64,000 nt of DNA from Utricularia gibba (Eukaryota > Streptophyta > Magnoliopsida > Lamiales > Lentibulariaceae): positions 2,255,001-2,319,000 of the forward strand of contig NEEC01000016.1 in assembly GCA_002189035.1 (NCBI GenBank). Reading direction: 5' to 3'. The notes beneath the pieces were generated by a model. The model saw nothing but the letters and a program-made list of their open reading frames with translations, did no database searches and was not told the origin of the DNA. This document shows positions 34,934 to 47,234 of this stretch, piece by piece (position 1 is the first letter of the stretch; each line of letters begins with the position of its first letter). Position numbers and translations under genes: made by a program.

Positions 34934-36150
34934 ATGGTTATGATAAAAGATCTAGTGGCTTTTTACAATTATCAATGTGATTCAACATTTACAAATATGA
35001 TGATGCAGCTCTATGAACTGCTAGATCTTGACTTGTTAAAGTACGCTTTCAATATTTTTGCTCAATATTTTGATATTAGCTCCCAAAGTGTGCGATATAT
35101 GGATCTAACATCGGATTACGATGTTATAATTCTGAACCCTTCCAATCACTATGGAATGGTCTTGGATATCTTTGTTTCTAGTTATGTTCATGTAGCAGCG
35201 ATGATGGGATTATTCAATCTAACCTAATCATCTTGTAGCAATTCTTATCAGCATCAATACTTGTCGCATGGATTGAATAATCCAAATTCATTGGGAGGTG
35301 ATATAATGTATTACAGCCTAGATGAATCTCACCATTCTAAAGACCATATGATGGATAGTTTTGCTGATTGTGATCATGATTGTGATTTACAAGGAGAAGA
35401 GCAATATGAGCACTGCGTTCCAATCGAATTTGTAGAAAATTTAGCCAGAAACATAGATGCTCTGGAGGATGAAAGTGACAAGATACCATATCCCTTGGTG
35501 AAGGGTCAGTTATTTCCCGACAAGGAATCATTTCGATTGGCTATTGTTGATTACTCTAAACAGATAGGTCGTGAGTTTCATATTACGGAAAGGGATGCCA
35601 CACATCTTGAATTACGTTGCCCTTTACAAGCAACTCAAGACTGCAAATGGAGAGTACGAGCTGGACGATCCAAAAGGCTTTAGGCATGGAAAATCTCTAC
35701 TGTTGAAAAGATCCACACATGTAGACATGTCGGCCCTCATTGATTTAACCATACAAACACTGGACTAGAATATATAGCAAGAATAGTAATTCTTTTTCTC
35801 AAAAAGGGTATATGAACGAAGGTCAACAGAATCTAAACAACAATTAATACAGAGACTAGTTATGTTATTCCATATCATTGTGTATGGTATGGAGTATGAA
35901 GAGGGTTTGAATTATTATATAGCACTTGGGAGTCAACAGTACAAAAGCTCCCTACTTTTCTACAAGAAGTAATGATCCAAAATATTAGTGATGCTTTACA
36001 AAAACAAACATTAGTGATGCTTTAAGGAGTTTGTATCTAAATAAATTTGTAAAATTGTTTTGTAGCATTGCCTATAATTTCACTCTCATATTGATCAATT
36101 CAACATCGAAGCTCCACCTTCAAAGGCAGCATTATACTCTGTTAGGTATG
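34934..36150 (+). pseudogene. MuDR-type (MULE) transposase, N-terminal part
   Basis: The first frame (34934-35227) ends in a stop, and the next (35261-35683) gives an acidic region and then the MuDR DNA-binding domain: KGQLFPDKESFRLAIVDYSK, REFHITERDATHLELRCPLQ and CKWRVRAGR. A stop and frameshifts follow; WKISTVEKIHTCRHV (about 35680) continues the homology. Later blocks (NYYIALGSQQYK near 35920) are weak. The catalytic DDE region is absent. At about 36150 the sequence changes to Tat gag. MULE transposases cut and paste at long terminal repeats; this one is dead. Confidence 0.82.
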
Positions 36151-36152
36151 AC

Positions 36153-37400
36153 CACTGAAAAGAGAGCTTGAGAAGGTTCATCGACCGATTTAACTGCCAA
36201 GCGCAAGACGTCCAGCTGGATTAAAAGGAGAGGGTAGAAATAATGAAACGGGCCTTAGGAACGTCGAAATTGGGACAGAGTCTATCAAAGTCCCTGCCAA
36301 AGAATCTCAGAGAATTGTTAAGGAAAATCATGAAGTACATCCGAGTTGATGACGACCTCAGGGCCGAGATGAAAAGCCGCGTGAAGATCCATCCGAGCCC
36401 GCAGCAAGAGACCCAACTTAACCAGGGGCCTAGGCCGAACAAGCATCGTGAAATATATCATGTGGAACTAGCCAGAATAGATGCCTTCTGCGAAATACAC
36501 AAGACTAGCGGGATGATACTGCCAACTACCAAGTAATGAAGAGGATGATCGAGCAATATCATGCTGGCGGGGGAATGAGCAACACTATACGAAACCCCGC
36601 ATCGATGACAGACCGGAAAAGAGGACGTAACGAACGAACCAGGAATGAAGGTAACCGATATCCAAAGTTCCCCTCAAAACCAGTGAGGGAAGACCCGAAA
36701 GCCAATAGGAAACCGAATCTCGGAGGAGGACAAGACGTACCGGAAAATTCACGGAATTCACACCCAATGCAAGGAAGTCCCCCCTACATTCGGGAAATCC
36801 ATGTGATATTCGGAGGGACCGAAATGGATGTATCCGGAAAAGCGCAGAAGAGATATTTGGATGAAGCCAGAAGAGGAGAAGTCTTCGAGATAGGAGATGG
36901 TTCGACTGAGAAAACTGCTTGGGAAAAAGAAGAGATCAGCTTCTCCGGCAAAGACGTCCCAGTCACCCCAGCCGCAAGAGATGAACCTTGGGTGGTATCG
37001 GGAATATGCGGGAGCACCAAGGTAAGAAGGATTCTTATTAATCAAGGATCCTCCTGCAACATCATGAAGAAAGAAGTAGCCGAGTTAATGGCATCATCCA
37101 GCGAGGGAAACATCCGCCACGTGTGCATGGAGCGATCAACGGGCTGTGCAGACTATCGGGAAAATAACCCTGCCCGTAACATTCAATGCGACAGGGCAGA
37201 ACCGAACCGAGAGGTTGGAATTCTTGATCCTGGATTCAGAGGTATCATACAGCATCATCCTCGAGCGACCCGGCATCAACCAATTCGGTATGATACCCTC
37301 CACGGTGCATTTGAAAATTAAATTCCCGACATCGAGGGGCATTTGCACGATGGGCATCGACCAACCAGTCGCCCAGTCCTGTTATGTATCTTCCTGCTGA
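36153..37400 (+). pseudogene. Tat gag C-terminal part and protease
   Basis: Gag homology begins at ESLRRFIDRFNCQAQDVQLD (36155-36220) and continues as MKRALGTSKLGQSLSKSLPK and LLRKIMKYIRVDDD. The linker has PPYIREIHVIFGGTE, the GG block usual before the protease of Tat elements. The protease follows: KVRRILINQGSSCNIMKKEV (37021-37078). Active enzymes read DTGSS here, so the catalytic Asp is replaced (NQGSS) and the enzyme is dead. Homology goes on in other frames to about 37400 (LEFLILDSEVSYSIILERPG). Confidence 0.83.
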
Positions 37401-37469
37401 GACCCCTACGCGAAAAAGTCGAGAGTGATGATGGCAGAAAAGAAACCCCGAGAACCCCCTAGACAAAGA

Positions 37470-38530
37470 TTGACAATGGAGGAAAATGGAGGATGTGCAT
37501 TGACTTCACCGACCTCAACGCCTGCTGTGAAAGGGACCCTTATCCTTTGCCAAAGATTGACAAGCTAGTAGACGCCATTGCTGGATCCCGATTCCTGAGC
37601 ACCATGGATGCCTATTCGGGATACCACCAAATTTTCATTACCGAGAGAGACCAACCGAAAACCACCTTCTACACCAAGGATGGGGTTTACTGTTACGTGG
37701 CCATGCCCTTCGGTTCAAAGAATGCTGGGGCGACTTATCAGAGGTTGGTAAATAAAATATTATGTTCTGAAATCGGTACCTCGATGGAGGTATATGTGGA
37801 CGATATGATCGTAAAATCTATGAATGAAGAAGACCACTTAGCGTATTTGAATTCTTGTTTCTCTTTGTGCCGGTCATACGGGTTAAAACTCAACCCACTG
37901 AAATGTTGCTTTGGGATGCGAAGTGGAACATTCCTGGGGCATTACGTATCAGAGAGAGGAATCAAGACTGACCCCGAGAAGATTAAGGCAATATGCAAAA
38001 TGCAACCCTGAAGGACAATCAAGGAGTACCAGAGCCTCATGGGTAAATTGGCTGCCCTTAGCCGTTTCATATCTCGATCAGCTGATAAGTCGGCATCCTT
38101 CTTCAAGGTCTTGCGAAAGGGAAATGCTCTAGAATGGAAAAAGGATTGCCGGCTTGCCTTTGAAAAACTCAAGGAATATCTCTCATCACCCCCGCTTCTT
38201 GTGGCTCCGAGAGCAGGAGTGCCTTTAGGACTATATCTGTCTATATCGCCCATTGTAGTCAGCGCAGTCTTGATAACCATCTTGGCAGATAATCACCTTC
38301 CGGTGTATTATGTGAGCAAGCTTCTGTTATCGGCCGAAACATGTTATTCGGTGACAGAAAAATTCATCTTGGCTCTGAAGATGACAGCCACAAAGCTAAG
38401 GTCATATTTCCAAGATCTGCACATCGTGGTATTCACCAATCAGCCCCTGAAGAATATCCTATCTCGACCAGAGATTTCCGGAAGGGTTGCCAAATGGGCG
38501 GTCGAATTGAGTACAATGGATATTCAGTGA
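37470..38530 (+). pseudogene. Tat reverse transcriptase and RNase H
   Basis: The N-terminal part of the polymerase is deleted; the domain begins at GKWRMCIDFTDLN (about 37485). It keeps FLSTMDAYSGYHQI, TTFYTKDGVYCYVAMPFGSK, MEVYVDDMIVKS (active site YVDD, about 37785-37820) and LKLNPLKCCFGM. A TGA at 38009-38011 (probably from TGG Trp) separates the thumb and connection (SLMGKLAALSRFISRSADKS). RNase H continues to 38530 with SAETCYSVTEKFILAL and RVAKWAVELSTMDIQ. Of the coding parts this is the least damaged. Confidence 0.9.
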
Positions 38531-39734
38531 CCTTGCGAGCCGTGAATTATATTACCCAGCAACAAGGAAATGATATCTCTCCACAGCTGAGTCACATCGA
38601 TGATTGGACATCACCCTACATCCAGTATCTACGAAATGGAGAAACACCATCTGATAGATTCAAAGCCCGACAGTTAGAGATTAGAGCAAAGAGATATGCA
38701 CTGGTAAATGGAATTCTCTATCGCATATCCCTCTTGAGGTGTGTCGGGGCAAAGCATTCTCAAGAACTTATAATCGATCTGCATGAAGGGGAATGTGGCA
38801 GCCACGTCGGCATATGATCTTTATGCAGGAAAGCCTTGAGAACCGGGTATTATTGGCCAACTATGGAGTGGGATATTACCGAAATGGTGAAGAAATGCAA
38901 AGTATGTCAATACCATGCGAGTACACCGAGAAAACCAGTAAATAACCTGACCCCTCTTCCATTGTCATGCCCGTTCGATCGATGGGGAGTGGATTTCATG
39001 GGGCCGTTCCCCCAAACCTTGGGCCAAAGGAAATTTGTCATCGTGGGATTCGAGTATTTCCCCAAATGGGTGGAGGCTGAGGCCGTGGAAAAAATATCAG
39101 AGGAGACCACTATTCGATTTCTGTGGAGAAATATCTTCATCCGGTTCGGAATCCCTCAAGAACTTGTGACCGATAATGGAACCCAATTCGTTGGGGAAGA
39201 ATGGAGGCATTCCTGGATAAATATACGGTCAAACACAACTTCACCTCGGTGGATCACCCGTAGAGCAATGGTCTCACAGAGGTAACGAATCGAACGCTCC
39301 GGCTAGGAATGAAGACTAAACTTGAAGATTTTGGAGGATCATGGGCAGATCGCTTCGATGAAGTGCTGTGGTCATATCGCACCACCCCTCGAACCACCAC
39401 GGAAGAATCTCCGTTCTTATTGGTTTACGGTGCAGAAGCCGTATGCCCTATCGAACTAACCCTGAAAAGACATATATAGCCGACTAGGGCTCATCAGAGG
39501 AGAACGGAAAAGAGATATAAAAAGACGGTGTCCCCAAGGGAATTCTCCAAGGGAGATTTGGTGCTCCGAAGCATTCAACCACAAAGACATGTTGGAAAAT
39601 TAGATCGCAAGTGGGAAGGCCCTTATCGGATTTCAAGGGTAATCAGAAAAGGAGCGTATCGTCTAGAACAATTAGACGGCGTGGAATTCTCAAGGTCGTG
39701 GAATGCATCACACCTAAGGGAATTCTATACCTAA
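38531..39734 (+). pseudogene. Tat integrase
   Basis: The HHCC zinc-binding region is at HEGECGSHVGI (38782-38814) through KKCKVCQYHAS (about 38890-38925), split by a stop at 38815. The catalytic core shows DRWGVDFMGPFP and LVTDNGTQF, holding the first two acidic residues. A frameshift near 39200 and a stop at 39260 (CAG to TAG) precede the Glu region (QSNGLTEVTNRT, read around the stop). The C-terminal part is FSKGDLVLRSIQP and ...SWNASHLREFYT, stop at 39732-39734. About 60 bases present in the other copy (ADLRKLELELLEEK) are deleted near 39490. Confidence 0.88.
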
Positions 39735-40549
39735 CTGGCTCAATGTCAATCTCCATCACAGGATTGCACAGAATTCGGTATTCTCTCCCTCAAAACACTC
39801 AAGCATAAGCCCAGGCAGACCGTGAAAGATCTAAACCACAAGCCCTGGCCAAGCAACGCGAACCCAGGCACATCCCCCAAAATGGCATCCCTTGCGGGAT
39901 ACGTCAAACCAACTCGGGATCTCCCCGATACATATACATGTGATCTCCCAAAAACCAGGCATAAGTCGATGACAAGAATAAGCCCTGGTATAATTCGGGC
40001 ATTGGTTCCCGTAAACCGCACGCGTAAGCCCCGAAAAGCCCTTAAGTTTTGACCTTATTGTCGAAATCTCAAGATGACAAGTGCACCCAAAGAAAATCCA
40101 CCCATGTTCAAAACAATGGGGTTCGGCCAAAAGAGGGCCCTTCCCGATTGGGGAAGTCGCTCAACCCATGAGGGGTTCCGACCTACTTCTTTAGCAGCGG
40201 TTCATCACGCATGAGGAAATACTAAGACAAACAAAAATCAAAAAGCCCAAACAAAGGTTTGGCAAAGAGACACCCACCCTCGGATCACAAAAGCATAGGC
40301 GAACCTTCCAAGCCTAAACACGTGATAGACATAACAAACCAACTTGGGGCTTCCCCCGAAATGTGATATCATCAAAGGCAAAAATGATGCGCAAACAGTG
40401 GAGTAAATCAGAAGGAAATCCCGAACCGGGATATCAAAAATGTTCAAGAAGCCCTACAGCAGGGGAAAATACACCAAGTGGAAAAAGTCACTAAAGTGCT
40501 GGAGGAGATGGGGGATTAATGGGAGGATTGACAGAGGAACCGGTATGTT

Positions 40550-42020
40550 GCTCCATTCTGGCTCTCAACTTGGAATCATTCTCTCGCTCTATCCTCGCTC
40601 GAATCAGTGCAATCAGCCGCTCTCGATCAGCTTCGAACCCGAACTCTGGGGCCTAGAAAGTATCTACGATAACATCAAGCATGTTCTCATCCTTCGTCAA
40701 GGGGTTTACCCTGTTGAAGCGTAGATCCATGATTGAAAGCCCGAATTCCCGGCTGAACTGTCGCCTCTGACGGTACAGAAGTAAGCCGATTAAGTCTCCT
40801 GCATAGATATCGGAGAGTTCGGCAAAACAGGCCGAGTTAACAAAATCATCCAGAAGACCCTGCCGAGATGCTTGTTGATCAAGCAATTCGGCCTCTAGTG
40901 CCGAGATGCGGTCCCTGGAATGCTCTAACTCCGCTTCTGCCTCCTCAAATCAGACTTTGAGGCCTTCTCTCTCCGATTTAGCTTCGTCAACCACCTTTCC
41001 CATTTCCTCGACCACATTCCGCAATTCTTCCTCCTGGTGAGCGCGTTTCCCTAGAACGATCTTCAGCGAACTCCCCTCCTCCTCCAACAACTTTATCTGG
41101 GCATCTTGAGGCACAACCTAGGCTTGAAGTCAAGAGACTACCTCCGACTGGGAACCAATCTCTCTAACCACTCTCCATCCAAGAGTTAAAGCCTGAAGGA
41201 ATATTGTCGAGTCAAGAACCGACTACTTAGAATTTAGAAGAGGAAACGGGATGCGTACCTGCCAGATCCCTTCAAGTACCGTTTCCGATCAAACATCCAA
41301 GGTACTAGGCATAGCTCCATCCAGGATTCTCCTTAGTTCAGCTGGAACTGAAGGTTGGGGAGCATCGGGTTATCTCTTACTTCCACAAGGGTTGAATCCC
41401 TCTGTATCTCAATTGGGGGAGCTGATGTCGAAGCACCAGCCGAAAAGAATCTCGCATCAGGAATGGGAGCATCACTGAGATCGAGTGATGGAGGAATTTT
41501 CTCTTTCCCTTTTCCGGCCTAAGGATGGGGAGTCAACTCCCAAGTCTCGGAGACTTCTACTACTGGATCTTCCCCCGAGGAGAGATCGGTGGCGTCTGGC
41601 TGAGTTCCAAACGTATCAATCCGAAAAAGATTATAAACGGGAATTCACAGTAACTGTTAGATAGAAGAAAGGCCTGTGCAGGGGAGGACACCTCGGGTTC
41701 CTGCGCCCTCTACATCTCGGCAGAGAACCGCGCCATCACCGAATCCTCTAGGGAGTTTCTTCGAGCCATCTCTTCAGCTGAAAACGGAAGTAGGAAAAGT
41801 AATAAGGCATAATGCCGATTCTGACCCTCTTCTTTTTCTTGGGGGCCTCGGTTCGAACAGGTGGGGGATCGGGGATGAAGCCGAAACAAGAGGAAGTGAC
41901 GGAGTGGGGCCGAGAGGAAAGTTTCTCGAATCGGCGCCGTCGAAAGAAATGATATCGGGCCAATGGGGATCTCGAGAACGACCGATAATACTCGATCTTT
42001 TCAGGGATTCACCCGAAAAC
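40550..42020 (-). pseudogene. antisense extra gene of the Tat element: spliced coiled-coil protein, copy 1
   Basis: On the minus strand, going leftward: an exon with MARRNSLEDSVMARFSAEM after a TTTTCAG acceptor (about 41770-41700); an exon ending before the donor GTACGCAT (about 41470-41262); and a coiled-coil exon (41130-40550) reading IKLLEEEGSSLKIVLGKR, EEELRNVVEEMGKVVDEAKS, DRISALEAELLDQQASRQG, FVNSACFAELSDIYAGDLIG, LLLYRQRRQFSREFGLSI, KDENMLDVI and ERLIALIRARIEREND. The same protein, in the same order and with matching splice sites, is present in the copy at 61590-62990. A TGA at about 40950 and a TAG at about 40655 break this copy. No enzyme motif was seen; the function is unknown. Confidence 0.75.
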
Positions 42021-42627
42021 ATCAAGGCACGAGACTCGTACTGGATTGAGCCTCGACTAAGCCTCTCGTAAAGGACCTCACGGGATTTGGAAGAAGATTG
42101 GTATGTGCCGAAGAGCTTAACTCTAAATGGGCTCGGAGGATCGATTGGGAAATTCCATCGAAAACTCGAAGGGGGTGCTACCTATACAAATGATGACCAC
42201 CAATCGTGGTGAGTATCAGGGGCTTTAACAATGAAGTTGGGGTTACCTTCGAATCGGCGAAATTGAAAGTGAGATCGGCCATCCATCGGGGACTTGGCTT
42301 TACGAACGGCTATGGAATTCGGGGGAATAGAGAAGGTAGTAAAGCAGAATATGGAATAGAAAAGGAAAGTAGTAAAGCAGAATATGAAATTCGGGGCGAG
42401 ACAGTAAATCGGGATTGCAAAGATATAGAGAAAACGGACTATTAAAGGATGAAGAGGGAAGCGTAAACTGCTTTCGAAATAATCAAGCTGAATTAGGAGA
42501 CTGAGTACCGAATGCGAAGGGAGGGGATGTTTAGTTCACTAGATCTCCTACCCATTTTCAAAAAAAAATGAAAGAAGCCCAAAACCCTAGAACGAGGCAG
42601 GATTCAGGAAGGGTGAAGGACTTAGAA

Positions 42628-43208
42628 TGACAAGGGGGACCTGTCAAAAATCCCAGAAGACCGAACGGAAAAGACGAAGAACCGAATGATACTTAGAAAA
42701 TTGGCGGTTTCCGACAGATATCGCGACAATCGAGCGGCAGATGAGTGCAACGGAGCGCGGAGGGCACAAAACTCTTGCAGGCAACAGAGAGGGCAAAGGA
42801 AAGAACTGACGCGAAGGGCACTTATTTATATGGGAAAGGTTCGGGAGACGAAGTGTCGTGACGTTTGAGGTACCCATAAAGCAACCGACATTTGCAGATG
42901 TCATGATTCGGTCAGATTGAACCCTTCTATAAATAGAAGGAACTATGACAAAAAGGGGGTTGGACACAAAAAGAAGGATTCTTCAACTTGTATTCTCTTC
43001 TTCACCTTCTCCGTCTAGTGAAAACCTTTTCCGATGAGCTCCGGTAGCTCCGCGGTTTTTCCGCTTTCCGGCGGTTTCCACGTAAAAATCTTTGCTCATT
43101 TTTACTTCAATTGAACCAACCGTGAAAAACACAACTAAGTGCGACATTCTCGATCACACCTGTCACCTTAAATCGGCCTCCCACCGGATACCGATTTTAC
43201 CCGTAACA
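42628..43208 (+). repeat. 3' LTR of the Tat element, family F
   Basis: Starts TGACAAGGGGG and ends ACCCGTAACA. The right half aligns with the solo LTR at 50702-51226 (GGTTTTTCCGC, CGGTGGTTTCCA-like blocks, ATACCGATTTT). A TATA box TATAAATA is at 42928-42935. The left half has diverged. Sequence before it (39735-42627) is the element's 3' non-coding region apart from the antisense gene. Confidence 0.82.
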
Positions 43209-43544
43209 AAATTTTATTATCATGTATGTTAAACTAATATCAAACTAATATAAATGTAAATATTCATAAAAAATGATAACGTTTTGTTTAATAGTAATAT
43301 ATAATTATGATTTTCTTACATTTCAATAATTAAAATTAATTGTTCATTATATCATTATCTCAAATGATTCGATGTGTTTTTTTAAAAATAAATAATGTAA
43401 TAGCATTGTTTTAAATTTTTACAAAAAATAATACAAATTACATGTATAATATAGTTACTACATTTATTTAGCATATGTCATTGGTAATCCTCAAATTTTT
43501 TTATATTGAAATTTAATAAAAATAGAAATATATATCATTGGTAA
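43209..43544. other. no gene seen; AT-rich
   Basis: Short AT-rich spacer between the Tat 3' LTR and the hAT-3 element, with no recognised homology. Confidence 0.45.
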
Positions 43545-46438
43545 CCCAGCCCGGCCCTAAATTAAAGAGCTCCCGCTAAAAATCGGGCTAAGGTCGGACT
43601 GAAGCGCGATTACATATATTACTATTGGCATGGCCCTACCTTGATTATTGGTTGGTCCGGGCTTGGTCGGGCCGGCCCACGGGCTTACCGTACAATACAT
43701 AAAATATTTTATAAATTATTCACTATTAATATTAATATTCATTGAATACTTTATATAAAATAAATTAAAATTAATATATGAATTCTCAATTCATATAACT
43801 TATTCAAAAAATAACATAATCCATGATAACATAATTAAAATTATCCTAAACCAAAAAAATGATAACATTATATCAAAATATCAATCATTATTTGAATCTT
43901 GTGTATATGTTTGAGTATCTTCCATCTCCATATCTTCATCTATTTCAATAAAACATATAAATTCAAAATATATTATTAAAACCAATATGCACAATTAATA
44001 AAAAATAAATATTACATTACCTTAAGTATCAAATTCCTTAAATCCATGTAACCAATTACGTGCACAAATAAGAGATTGCACCGTATTCGGAAGTAATCTA
44101 CTTCTATACTTACTCAAAATGTGACTTCCAATACTAAAAGTGGACTCTGAAGCAATTGTAGTTATGGGAATACTCAAAATATCTTTTGCCATCATTGATA
44201 AATTAGGAGAATGATAACTGTTCTTAAAAAATCTAGAACATTCATATCAGAATCATCATCTCCATTCTCCATATCCAAATATATATAAAGTTCACATTTA
44301 CCCTTTCTTAAAAGTTGTTGCTTCATTTCTTTGCGATAATCCTACAATTGTACAAAGAAAAAAGTATGCATATTATAAAAAATATTATACTAAATTAAAT
44401 ATATTAAGGTAAAAAATCAAGCTTACCTCAAGAAAAAGTTTAGAAGAAGATGTAGTTGAGCCTTTTAACTTTGAGCATTCATGTGCATATGAACTGGAAT
44501 CTTTCAACATAATTACACTAGATTGATCAGATAATATCCACATTTGTTCATAAGCATGAAATAATCTTCTCAATACTATTTTAACTATCTACTTTCTCTT
44601 CATAATTATAAGGATCAAGTTTTTCATAACAATATCTTAGAAATTCCAATTTTGTATTTGGATCAAGAACCATCCAAATGCAATAGTAATAGAATACTCA
44701 TCCCAATACTTCTCAATTTTCTCTTTCATTGCTAATATCATTGTTTTTATTACTTCATCTTTGCAACTTCAAAGTTCTTTAAGCTTCAATTCAATCATTG
44801 CAACCTGTATAAAATACAAGTTGGAAGTGGGATACCATGATCCTAATATCAAGTTTGTAATCTCATAAAATAGTCCCAATATATCAGAAATCTTCATTGC
44901 TCTCTCTCATTCATCTTTGGTAAAACTAATAAGAGAATTACCAGTACTATAGTATAATGCAGTGATTGCAAGACGATACTTTAAGACAGTTTGTAACATC
45001 AAATAAGTAGAATTCCATCTATTAGGTACATCTAACTTTAAAAACCCCCACTAACATCTTCCAAGTGCTCATCCCTGATATATTTTTCAAATTCTCTCAT
45101 TCTACCTTGAGAAGATCTAACATATTTAACACAATCTCCAATTTTTTTCAAAGCAATATCTATCACTTTCAATCCTTCATAAACAATCAAATTCAAGATA
45201 TGTGCATAGCATCTTATATGAAAAAAAATCACCATCACATAATAACCCATTCTGCATTTGAAACCTTTCTTTTAAAATTCTGACCATACTGTCATTGGAA
45301 GTAGCATTATCTAGTGTGATTGAAAAGATTTTTAAATCTATTCGCCAATCTTTCAATACTCCATATGGTTTACCCGCTAATAACTCTTCAGTATGTGGAC
45401 CATCCAATTCCACAAATACAAGCAATTTAGAGTTCACTTTCTAATTTTCATCAACATAATGAGTAGTCATAGTCATATACCTTTTAATAGTAACAACTGT
45501 CCAAGTATTTGATGTCAAAGAAAGTCTTCCAAAAATAGAGGACAATAAAGATGTCAATCTTTCCTTCTCATTAGCATATATTTTCATACAATCAACTCTT
45601 GCCATAATTCTACTAATAGATCTAAAATCATGATTTAGAATTCTATTTGCAGCATTAACTTCTTCATATTCATCATAAGCAAATGGAAGATCATGCATGA
45701 TAATTGCTCTTGCTACTGAATCTCAAAATTAATTATGATCAAATTTCGCTTTTTTAATCAAAGTAGTTTGACCACTAAGTAAAGAACTTACATCATGAAA
45801 TTTTGGACACATTAAACAACTTTGAGAATGCCTTAATAAGTGAGATGTACCTGATTTGTCACCACAAGTCAATATTTTCTTGCAATAATTGCACTTGCAC
45901 ATTTCTACACCATTAACTTTTCCAATCTTTTCAAAATGATGCCATACTTCAGACTTGGGCTTCTTAGATAATGGAATAGTATCACTGACATCTTTTGAAT
46001 CCTTTCCAATAGAAGATGTAGGAGATGGTAAAGATGATCGTAATATTTGCCAATCGCAACTATGTTCTTCAATATTATTTATATCCATCCTAACATGTAT
46101 AAATAAACATATAAAAATGATAACAAAAATAAAGACGATATCAAAACTAGAATCATAAGATAAGTCTATTGAATGCATATCAAAAAAATTTGTACTAAAT
46201 CAATTGCTTTATGGAGGCTGCCAATGCGTTTTCTGAAGGTTTAGAATACTAAATGAGATTATTTGGATGCCTAAAACCCTAACCCGCATAGGGCCTTAGG
46301 CCCATCACGCTTTTCGGGCCCTAAACCCAATGAGCCCTAAGGGCTTCAGGCTTTGGGTCCCAAAAGCCCGATCAAGTTTCAGGTCATCAATATTTAGGCC
46401 CAAGCCCATGGACTTGGGCCTAGAGTTTCATCCCTATG
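43545..46438 (-). mobile_element. hAT element (hAT-3)
   Basis: An Ac-like transposase runs on the minus strand between GC-rich ends full of GGGCC/GGCCC words (43545-43700 and 46270-46430), set in very AT-rich DNA. The right end reads CATCCCTA with a perfect 9-bp inverted repeat (AGGCCCAAG, 46396-46421) just inside. The left end and the 8-bp target duplication were not resolved. Confidence 0.75.
44025..46088 (-). pseudogene. hAT transposase (Ac/RICESLEEPER type), broken
   Basis: Begins MDINNIEEHSCDWQ at 46088. The BED zinc finger is intact: EVWHHFEKI, CKCNYCKKILTCGDKSGTSH and LLRHSQSC. The catalytic domain follows: SLTSNTWTVVTIKRYMTMTT, VELDGPHTEELLAGKPYG, ITLDNATSNDSMV and CYAHILNLIVYEGLKVID. 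Near 44160-44030 the dimerisation domain reads [20 protein letters not shown] and [19 protein letters not shown]. Order and completeness are good, and this is the best-preserved DNA transposase in the window, but it needs several frame changes and has stops (for example between 45040 and 44580). Confidence 0.87.
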
Positions 46439-47229
46439 TATTACGCTTTAAATGTGCTTTACGTTTTTTTATAATTAAAATTTGTTAAGGTGACACACAA
46501 CATATAGTTTTTCGGAAAACAATAATACATATGAATCTTCCATACAATTTGAGGAATTTATATAAAAAATAAATATAACTTAATATATAAAATATTAAGA
46601 AATAAGTTCCAAATTTTAAAAGAAAAATAACTCAAAAATAAAAAATAAAAAATGGAATCTTTTAACATTATTTATCAAAAAAAATATATAACTATACAAA
46701 TACATTAACTATCAACTAAAAGTATAACTATACAAATATCATTAAATAAACATATTTTTTCGAAAATTGTGTATAAATTAAAATTCAAAAAATTTAATAT
46801 AATGAATGAATATATAAAAATAAACAAACAAAATGTAATAAAAATTACTTAGTGAAGAAAAAAGAAGACGAATTGAGGCCAATATACAAAACAAAAAAAT
46901 AACTTATCAACTAGAATGGTAAAAATTGAGAGTCATTACTTTTAATAACAACATTTTAAAGATTTTAAATTTGAAATTAAAATAAATGGATCTAGAAAAT
47001 TAAAAAGTCACACTTTTTAATTTAAAATTGGGATTTTAACTTAATTAAAAATTTATAAAACACTTTTTTTAAGATAGCATGTGTTTTCTGAAGTTAAAAC
47101 AAAAGTCGTTTCAGGCACTGCAAACACATGATACATTGCATGGAAATAACATATAAAAAAGAAAAGGAAAAAAAGCTTGCTTTAGCTACTTCTTCACATG
47201 TTAGCAGTGTACATTGCAGTACATTTATT
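46439..47229. other. no gene seen; very AT-rich
   Basis: A/T-rich DNA with many A-runs and no recognised coding or repeat content. Confidence 0.5.
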
Positions 47230-47234
47230 AAGAA

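Larger units (their letters stand above)
36150..43208 (+). mobile_element. Tat-type Ty3/gypsy retrotransposon, 5'-truncated, with 3' LTR
   Basis: Gag (from its middle), protease, reverse transcriptase, RNase H, integrase, a long 3' region with an antisense gene, and a 3' LTR (42628-43208) are present in the expected order. No 5' LTR or primer-binding site is found. Protein blocks and the long 3' region with an extra ORF fit the Tat lineage. Stops and frameshifts occur in most parts. A second, shorter copy is at 60775-63707. Confidence 0.87.

Noticed and set aside
36758-37045. 95-residue minus-strand frame opposite the protease
   Set aside because: Shadow of the Tat protease region; not present as a conserved protein.
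42206-42445. 79-residue + strand frame
   Set aside because: Lies in the 3' non-coding region of the Tat element and includes a local repeat (GTAGTAAAGCAGAATATG twice); not conserved in copy 2.
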